Assembly: GCA_034696485.1 (NCBI GenBank)
Contig: JAQIWT010000329.1
Coordinates: 1 to 23,173, forward strand
Length of the DNA: 23,173 nucleotides
DNA from: Isohypsibius dastychi
Taxonomy: Eukaryota; Tardigrada; Eutardigrada; Parachela; Isohypsibiidae
Direction: 5' to 3'
The notes under the pieces are model-generated. The model searched no databases and was not told the DNA's origin. It saw only the letters and a list, made by a program, of their open reading frames with translations. How positions within the stretch are numbered: the stretch's first letter is position 1; the number at the start of each line of letters is the position of its first letter. Shown piece by piece: positions 17,004 to 23,173 of this stretch. The position numbers and the translations under genes are program-made.

Positions 17004-18059
17004 AACTATTTTAGCAAAAAGGCATGCCGAAAGGTGACTGATATCTAGCTTCGTGACTCGTGAGAAAGTCCTCAGTTCTCCACCACAGCCGAATTGAAGT
17101 ATCAGCCATGCTTGCGAGCCATTTGTTCTTGTCCAAGAACTGTCGCTTCTGCAAAACAACACCACTCGCAATAATGAAGCTAACGCTGCGATGGGTTTAT
17201 CCTCACGCAGAAATCCGGATAAAAAGCGGTTAACCAGGAACTGACCGCTTTGCTCTTGAATCTCGGCTTTCCATCGTCAGTTCACAGACCTTCAGTTGGC
17301 ATCAGAGATCCTCGTACTTCATTTGTCTGAACAATTTTATCTTCCGCACAACACTGAATTCTTCCACGTTCTCCGCTCTTTACTGATCTTCGAAGTCGAG
17401 GTACCAACACTCGTCAAGTTTCAGGTGTCGGTACCAATTCATATCGATCGTCTCACTTTTGCCACTTGAGTCAAAATTAACTTAATGGCCTCGATAATAT
17501 GGCGACTTAACAAGTTTAGCTTTCAATGATAGGGTCAGTCTTGTTCTTCATCAATTTCGAATTCAGATCGTGACCAGTGAAGGGGAAATTTGAACTTAAG
17601 AATGAAATTCGCGATCTGCTACTATCATGTCTTTGTGGCTTGGAAAGGGCAATCATTGCGGGTGCCGCAGTGTTACTTTCAGACATAACCTCCATTTAAG
17701 TGAAATTTCGGTCAACGAAGACTGACAGCCACATTTGTTTTAACTTTGCTAAATTACTGCTTTCACACGTTTCCTACGTTGTCTCAAAAAAAAGCTTTAT
17801 TCAGAACCGCAACTTCGTTTTCTTCTGCATGCCCTGAAATCTTTACCATCACGTTATGCGGTTTATCAGTAACCACAATATCCGTTGACGAGAACGAGTA
17901 TGCCACGTGGATCTAATTAAGATACGATCACAAATTTTAGCTTCGCAGAAGTTAGTCAGATGTTCAGATGTACAAGCATTGACAACGAGTTCAGTTAACG
18001 GCAAAGCTGGCGGGTGTGCAGTATATTCCTTGTTCCCTGTGTTCACGAATGTGGTACAT
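17004..18059. other. No recognisable gene
   Basis: No convincing ORF. The minus strand directly upstream of fragment d could hold more retroelement sequence, but I find no readable reverse transcriptase or integrase core motif. Small overlapping frames near 17849-18297 lie in or beside repeat R copy e. Confidence 0.4.
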
Positions 18060-18830
18060 ATACGGTATATTACAGCCCGAGATCAACGAAGATTTTTTCA
18101 ACAGCCTCCTACGTGGACTTTGCAATTTTGAAAATTTCACAGAGGGTTCGCAGAATCTCACTGCTAAGAAAAGCCAGGGCAGTCAAATACCCGAATCAAT
18201 TTCTATTCATAAGGCCTGTTATCAGAGACAACTTGGCTCCATAGTTATCCCTCCTATGTGTACTGTCCAAGAACAAAAACCGATAGTCTATTCCTGAATG
18301 TCTGCTTCATCTGATCCGTCTGAATATTCAGAGGAATTTGGACATCTGAGAAAGGATCTTCAATGAAGATCATTTTTGAGATGTCAAAAGTCAGTCCCAT
18401 CTTCAATATTTCAGAAATGCTGCTTCTTTTTTCTCGAAAACGCACCCGGAGTCTGTTTAATCACTTTGTACCTTCGGAATGTTAATGTATGGCTCTTTTC
18501 TTATATGCTGGTAGGACGGACAAAATTATGGCATATACCGCAATACAGTACTACTTTGTTAGATCATTCGTAGCCTCGGCTTCAACTAAGAAAAACTCCT
18601 CGTAGAACCCAGATCGGAGTATTTCTTCCCACATCATCTGAAACCGTCTAACGTGTTCATGTTCGCGGTCCGTCGATGTTATTGACTCATACAAGCTTTC
18701 AAACCCCGTATGGAATACCCTACTAAGTTTGCCAAATGCTCAGGTTCTGTTGCTCGAAATACAGCTTGTTTATTTCTTGAATGCTCCCTCCTCCCAAGGT
18801 CGGCGTCAAACATGATTATGTTTATCCAAA
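18060..18830 (+). repeat. Repeat R, copy e, left part and A block
   Basis: Carries in order the blocks of copies a and c: TGTGTACTGTCCAAGAACAA, TTCATCTGATCCGTCTGAAT (18306), GGACGGACAAAATTATGGC (18513), CAACTAAGAAAAACTCCTC (18584), CCACATCATCTGAAACCGTC, TTATTGACTCATACAAG (uninterrupted MITE site of copy c) and TTCTGTTGCTCGAAATACAG. The A block fades where the chromodomain ORF begins to match its family. Confidence 0.75.
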
Positions 18831-19035
18831 AGATTTTTCTTTCCGTCTTCATTGAACGGAAATATGACGATATTGTATCGATACAAACAAGCGGATCTGC
18901 ATACGGTTCCCAAGTGTCATCGCGTTCCTGAAACCCGGCCCACTGTATTTTAAAATCCACTTGGCCATTAGCTAACCGGCGACCATTCAAAATCCATTCT
19001 ACAATGGCGCGCTGAATATCCGGTTCAGCGTCCAT
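18679..19035 (-). CDS. Chromodomain ORF, probably a chromovirus or other transposon remnant
   Basis: ATG at 19035 opens a 118-codon frame. Residues about 8-60 form a chromodomain: IVEWILNGRR, GQVDFKIQWAGF, then DDTWEP and a C-terminal helix (TISSYF). Chromodomains bind methylated histone tails, and in Ty3/gypsy chromoviruses they sit at the end of integrase to guide insertion. Of the three cage aromatics in HP1 (Tyr, Trp, Tyr), the first position here is Ala, while Trp (IQW) and an aromatic (Phe in AGF) remain. Residues after about 62 read into repeat R and look like chance extension. No integrase precedes it on the minus strand within 1 kb, so it is a separate fragment from the integrase tail at 16.2-17.0 kb. 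A small host chromodomain protein is the alternative. Confidence 0.7.
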   Translation of the reverse strand: MDAEPDIQRAIVEWILNGRRLANGQVDFKIQWAGFQERDDTWEPYADPLVCIDTISSYFRSMKTERKIFWINIIMFDADLGRREHSRNKQAVFRATEPEHLANLVGYSIRGLKACMSQ

Positions 19036-19259
19036 TAACAGGTTACTTGTGGAATTTAATATTTTTTGAAATTAAACGGAGTATTTCTATTTCGATCTAT
19101 CGCGTTTCCAATATAGACATTTCATAAACGAGCGATTATTCGGATTATCATCCTAAGGAATTCGTGAGTCTAATTGTGAATGGTTATTGATGCGCAACAT
19201 AAATTGTTTCGGCCAAATACGAGTCGAAAGTGATATTTGGTGTTCTTCAACTGCCACTA

Positions 19260-19634
19260 CGTTTTTGTCTGCGTTCCATTCAGCGAATCCGGAATCCAGT
19301 TCGTGCCATAAAATGTCGTTGGCTGGCTGGTGGTAGGTGTGACTGACTTCGGACGTTTACTGATTTCTTCAAACACGGTGCCAGCCGAAAGGTCGTACAA
19401 GCTAAGGTGATGTCCGACATGACTGAATGCAGTGGTGAGTTGTTATTCGCAAAACCCATTTGTTGTACGGGTACTGTTTATCCTAAATTTTGTACGTCTT
19501 ATCTTAAACAACATATATTTGAAATCACCCGTTTAGAGTGGTAATCATGCAGTCTTCCCAGTCTGTAGATTCCCCACTCTGATCGGGAGATTCTCGGTGA
19601 CGAGAGAGCGAAATTATCAAGTGCGAACATCATA
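19260..19634 (+). repeat. Repeat R, copy e, B block
   Basis: CAGTTCGTGCCATAAAATGTC (19301) matches copy b at 3706. GTGAGTTGTTATTCGCAAAA matches copy c at 14558. The conserved box at 19521-19610 matches both. The block breaks off near 19634 and resumes at about 19835. Confidence 0.7.
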
Positions 19635-19834
19635 GTCATACACGTTATTTCCAGTCATACAAGTTATATTACGACAATCCCGTTTTGACCTCTTTACGGT
19701 AGCAAATCTTGCTCCAGCCTATTCTCCTAAGGGGGAAAGGAACTTCCGATTTATTGGTTACACTATACTCCATTAATCACTATGTAATCAACGTGTACCA
19801 ATAAAGTCTTCTTCTTCTTCTTCTTCACCTTGCA
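19635..19834 (+). mobile_element. Insert with LINE/SINE-like 3' tail (AATAAA then CTT repeats)
   Basis: About 200 bases separate two parts of the R B block that are contiguous in copy b. The insert ends with AATAAA (19800-19805) followed by six CTT repeats (19808-19826), the kind of simple-repeat tail seen on some RTE-type LINEs and their SINEs. There is no RT domain, and the insert is short, so it would be a 5'-truncated copy or a SINE. The target duplication is not clear to me. Confidence 0.4.
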
Positions 19835-20000
19835 GTAAAATTTGCTTGGCAACCCAGCCCGTTCGCGTGGCAGTATTACTACCGTAGACTACACACTACA
19901 ATCAAAACACATGCTACTAATTTATTGTGACAGATCCATGTCACCAAAAGAATACGAACATATCGAAATTCTTGTATGTAACAAATCACATTTCGTGTTT
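19835..20000 (+). repeat. Repeat R, copy e, B block continuation
   Basis: GGCAACCCAGCCC, GCGTGGCAGTATT and AATCAAAACACATGCT match CGACAACGAAACCC, GCGCAGTATT and GGCAAAACACATGCTGCTG at 3978-4042. TCACCAAAAGAATACGAACATATCG matches 4071-4095. Identity is moderate. Confidence 0.6.
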
Positions 20001-21190
20001 TGTGAAGCTGCAGTTGAAACCAGAGCTGCATGTAGGGAGGTTGAAATCATGTTATTTAACAGAAAATCGAAATTACAAAAATCCTGCGTTTGTTCATTTA
20101 GGCGACTGGACGAAAATACGAGACTCATGATCACATGTTTTACTCATTGCTGACTTGTTTTGTCTAAAACTGGCAACCGTATTTTAATCCAGCTCGTTTC
20201 GAAATTAGTTGCAGCAACTTCAAGATTGCATCTTCTTGCCTAATCCCCAAGGGTGAGGACCTATGATTCCCTACCCCACATAGACCCTGTATTGGGTTCA
20301 TTGGCAAGTTTGCAAACAGGTCAACGTGATTGGTTGGCTTGCCCCATTGCCTCTTTGGTCTCTATCACTCGCCACGTCTCCCCACAGTAAAATCTAGCTT
20401 TTGGCATAAAACTTTGTCATCCACTGTCGAGGCGCAGAGTGGTACCCGCAAACTCATTTTCAATTGCAATCATCATGATAGTACCATGGCTATTACGCAA
20501 ATCGTATTATAGGTTGCATCTGACATATCTATTTCGCTGTAAAATTATGAGGACTTTATATCAGAGACCGAGGTTCAGATATAAAAATCGCAGTTCCGAA
20601 TCACGATTTTTATGGTATGAACGTGATGAATCAGTGTGGCGGGATACACACCTGAATTGCATTTTTCAGACTGCTTGTTTTGGAAAACTGCCAGAACACA
20701 CTTTGGAAATCGCAATAGAATGCTACTGTAATCTTTCAGTCAGCAGATTTTAAATGACGTCCATGGCCCTGGACACTTTGGTCAATTGGACGAACTGCTC
20801 ACGAACGACTGAATGTGTGGGGATGAACCTACTTACTGCCATGATCGAAAGGGGACAAGGATTGATACAACAGGAGAGGAAGATTTCGAAACCAAAGTGT
20901 AGTAAATAAGATTGGAACCTGCGCTTGCGATGTCAGGTTTCGGTTTCAATTCGATGTCAGTTAGATTCGAAAAAAAATCAACAGCAGACTTGCCCCGAAG
21001 ATGTTCGTCTCGGGAAATTAGACGAAACAGCGAGCAACGATATCGGGATATTAAATACATCAGAAATCTGAGGTTGTAAACGATCAGAGTATAAGGATCA
21101 AGGCACCAGATCTCAAAATCTGTCAAGAACCAAAAATAACCGAGATCCTTTTGTTTGTTCCAAGGAAAATCCCAATACATCGAGGATTTT
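20001..21190. other. No recognisable gene
   Basis: The first part may continue repeat R at low identity. Inverted and direct CCAAT boxes occur around 20310-20345 but without the CRE or GC box seen at 8.0 kb. Open frames at 20330-20512, 20439-20753 and 20833-21180 show no domain. Confidence 0.4.
20226..20242 (+). repeat. Copy 1 of a GGGTGAGGAC motif
   Basis: CCCCAAGGGTGAGGAC resembles CCTTGGGGTGAGGACAAAAA near 21861 and CCTTGGGGGTGAGGACAAAAA near 22336. It may be part of a short interspersed repeat, but only this core is clear. Confidence 0.35.
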
Positions 21191-21197
21191 ACTAAAA

Positions 21198-21450
21198 CTA
21201 CTGCATTTCTGGTTGTTCGTCATCACTTGTCTCGTCTCCAGATTCGTCCGCACCATTCTCATCAAGTCCATCTTCATCGCTGCTGCCCTCTGATGAGCTG
21301 TCCGACTCGTCGTCAACCGACATATCATCCTCCGATTCCGAGAAATCTCTACCGACATCTTTGTGGTGAATTAGCAAACGTTGCACAAAGGGAGACAACC
21401 CTCTTCCGGCTCTGATTTCTTTCCAATCCACTGCCTCAACATTCAGCAAT
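21198..21450 (-). CDS. Probable terminal exon with long acidic tail
   Basis: On the minus strand CTAAATTCAG (AG just above 21450) gives a good 3' splice site, after which the frame runs about 83 codons to TAG at 21198-21200. The first 33 residues look like folded protein (LLNVEAVDW, IRAGRGLSPFVQRLL). The last 50 are almost all Asp, Glu, Ser and Gly, starting at DFSESEDD. Acidic Ser-rich tails occur in chromatin, nucleolar and transcription proteins and often carry casein-kinase-2 sites; here that is inference. I do not recognise the upstream piece and could not place the preceding exon. The frame is also open above 21450 to 21563, but those residues look intronic. No AATAAA follows closely. 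Confidence 0.45.
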
Positions 21451-21563
21451 CTGAATTTAGAAACGAATACGAATGCGAAATCATAAGATAGATAAAGTTT
21501 GAGACAAACGGCTGATAGACCCACTGACGACGTTTGCGCAGTTCCGGAGGTGATGCTTAACAA

Positions 21564-22397
21564 TTCACAAAATTGCTTTGTAACTCGCTCGTGCTGCTCA
21601 CACTCACAGCAACTGGAGGCTTCACTAGTTTTCAGATTTTGGCAAGGACTAACAAAAGTATTGTAGCAAACCCATAGCTTTTCCGGGTTCCGAATCTAAC
21701 CAATAATCTGCGGTGGGTTTAATTCACATTCTAACTCAATAGCTCGTTATAGAGGAAATGGGGAGGGTCCAACCAAACACGTCGACTTATTGGCAGACCT
21801 CCCAAGAAATCTAACAGAGGGTCCATGTGGGGCAACCAGTTGTGGGTCCCCCCCCCCCCCCCTTGGGGTGAGGACAAAAACCTGTCAATACTAAAAGATT
21901 GCTTTGCAACCCGCTCGTTCTATCTCTCGATATTTCGTCAACCGGATCGGAAAACCACAGAAAGACAAGTGAATGACAGGATCCCAGTTTCTGATGAGAA
22001 AAGTTACTTGCGAATGATGAAGAGGACTGACGAAAAACTCGACTGACGGAAACCACAACTTTATAGGCCTATTCCTACTTGCTGGGAAAAGGAAGTAGGA
22101 GTAGGTTATCGTAGCGAGGCAGACCAGGCGAGGGGTGAGGGCGGGCCAGGCCAGGGGGTTTGAGGTTTTAAAAACTTTCTAACATATGAGTCCATGGGAG
22201 GTGTGGCCTAAAAACCCTTCTATTTCTTTTATCCTGGGAGGTCGGGCCAGCCGACCAATCAGAGCAACCTTTTCGAAACTTTTTGCCTGGCCCACCAGAG
22301 ACCCACTGAAGGTGAAGGGATTGTTGGTCCTCCCCCTTGGGGGTGAGGACAAAAATAAGTCATCATATGACGATTGGAATTTTTCGTTGGAGATTAG
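21564..22397. other. No recognisable gene; partial direct repeats
   Basis: TTGCTTTGTAACTCGCTCGT (21574) recurs as TTGCTTTGCAACCCGCTCGT (21900), an offset of about 326 bases, so a diverged duplication is present. The TTGGGGTGAGGACAAAAA motif occurs at about 21862 and 22337. Sequence at 22100-22330 is rich in GGGCCAG/GGCCTGGCCC-type words that could pair. No supported ORF. Confidence 0.45.
21849..21863. repeat. Poly-C run (about 15 C)
   Basis: A homopolymer directly in front of TTGGGGTGAGGACAAAAA. The sister copy near 22332 has only CCCCC at this position, so the run has expanded in this copy or is a sequencing artefact. Confidence 0.8.
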
Positions 22398-23097
22398 CTA
22401 TTTCAACACTTTTACAAAATATAGAATATAAGAAAATTTTACATATAAATTGTTAAGAATTAAGAAATGTCCCACGTACTCGCGTAACTTCTTGTCGACG
22501 TACACGTAAACAGCAGGAGCGCTTTTCATCGTATCCGTAAACAGCTGAGATTCTGTTTCAGTCAGAGGATTCGTCTCTTGAACAAAATACGCCATAAGCT
22601 GTTCGTTGAAGCTCGGCGAACCGGAAGCCATATCCATTTCCAGATAATGAACGACACGAATCAACTCCGCGATGTAAGAAGGTAAATCCGTACACAGTCT
22701 AACTTCTTGGAACTTCACATTCTTCAAGATCACACTTTTCAGCATTTCCGGCTCGAAATAGTGCAACTGGGTCTTGTTGTTAAATGAAGCGCATCCCAAA
22801 ACAATATGGTCCAGAATTATAACAATGGGCTGTGTGACCAAGTAGAAATTATACCGAGAATCATTCAAATTCTTAAAATCGAACTTGTATCCATACTGGA
22901 CCACATTCTCGTTTTCCCAGGGTATATTTGGATTCGAGCGATCAGAAATGCACAGAATCTTCAAAGCTGGAGTAATAAGTTCGGTGAACAGTTGCTTTTT
23001 GGTGATGAACGTGTTTGGATATAACGACATGTCAATCTTCACATATTCAGTCAGATACTTTGTAGTGCGAAGAATTCCCATCCAGCGTGAAGAGACC
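22398..23097 (-). CDS. Long unrecognised ORF, probably a host exon
   Basis: This is the longest stop-free frame in the window, about 233 codons if it starts at a TTCAG/GG acceptor at 23098. The frame is nominally open further, to 23168, but that part crosses a 19-base G run and starts with TTG. The first ATG is at 23081 (MGILRTTKYL). The composition is balanced, with alternating hydrophobic strands and helices (LFTELITPALKILCI, IVIILDHIVLGCASF, MLKSVILKNVKFQEVRLC) and later VYVYVDKKLREY. The pattern recalls leucine-rich F-box-associated proteins of some invertebrates, but I cannot support that. The last 25 residues come from very AT-rich sequence and may be intron read-through: a GT follows the REY codons near 22483. 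Two exon ends are therefore uncertain. Confidence 0.5.
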
Positions 23098-23129
23098 CTG
23101 AAGACGATCGAGATCAGCAGTGAATTCCC

Positions 23130-23148
23130 GGGGGGGGGGGGGGGGGGG
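23130..23148. repeat. Poly-G run (19 G)
   Basis: A homopolymer of 19 G preceded by CCC. On the minus strand it gives a run of prolines in the open frame. It is more likely intronic or an assembly or sequencing feature than coding, and it bounds the trustworthy part of the ORF downstream. Confidence 0.85.
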
Positions 23149-23173
23149 TAGCCGATTTTTTTCACCAACTTTT

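Noticed and set aside
1-23173. tRNA, rRNA and other structured RNA genes
   Set aside because: I looked for T-loop words and cloverleaf-like pairs and for conserved rRNA words and found none convincing.

Overview
This window looks like nuclear DNA from a repeat-rich eukaryote, most likely an invertebrate animal. Reading frames are short and broken, intron-like splice signals occur, there are no operons or bacterial ribosome sites, and the recognisable domains (THAP finger, chromodomain, Ty3/gypsy integrase tail, FAR1/Mutator-type zinc domain) are eukaryotic. A THAP domain points to an animal. I cannot name the species. Many apparent ORFs here begin at TTG or GTG, so an open frame alone was not treated as a gene.

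Layout. (1) 0.9-4.7 kb: parts of a long degenerate repeat (called R here), interrupted by a DNA element with GCGGCCCC-type inverted arrays and by a segment carrying a frameshifted, possibly nuclease-like ORF. (2) 5.2-5.9 kb: a decayed FAR1/Mutator-like N-terminal domain on the minus strand, split by a 165-bp TA-flanked MITE with perfect 26-bp inverted ends. (3) 6.55-7.76 kb: a foldback element, most of which is an 18-bp minisatellite in two opposed arms, bounded by a perfect 8-bp target duplication; a CCAAT/E-box/CRE/GC-box cluster follows at 7.9-8.03 kb. (4) 9.45-10.79 kb: a tandem duplication of about 223 bp whose first copy is split by an 883-bp element with GTTATAAC arrays and an 8-bp target duplication. 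(5) 11.4-15.4 kb: a second R copy carrying a THAP-domain relic, a C-rich tract and a TGATCA-rich MITE. (6) 16.2-17.0 kb: the C-terminal end of a Ty3/gypsy integrase, frameshifted, on the minus strand. (7) 18.06-20.0 kb: a third R copy containing a chromodomain ORF (minus strand) and an insert with a LINE/SINE-like 3' tail. (8) 21.2-23.1 kb: the best candidates for host exons, both minus strand: an acidic-tail terminal exon and a long unrecognised ORF.

The most interesting signal is not one gene. At least three, probably four, different non-autonomous DNA elements share one design: short inverted ends, then arrays of a short, often self-complementary motif in opposite orientation at the two ends. 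The motif differs in each element (GCGGCCCC-type, TTCACCAGTTACCC, GTTATAAC, TGATCATA). Two have perfect 8-bp target duplications, typical of hAT-like transposition, and for one an unoccupied copy of the target lies next door.
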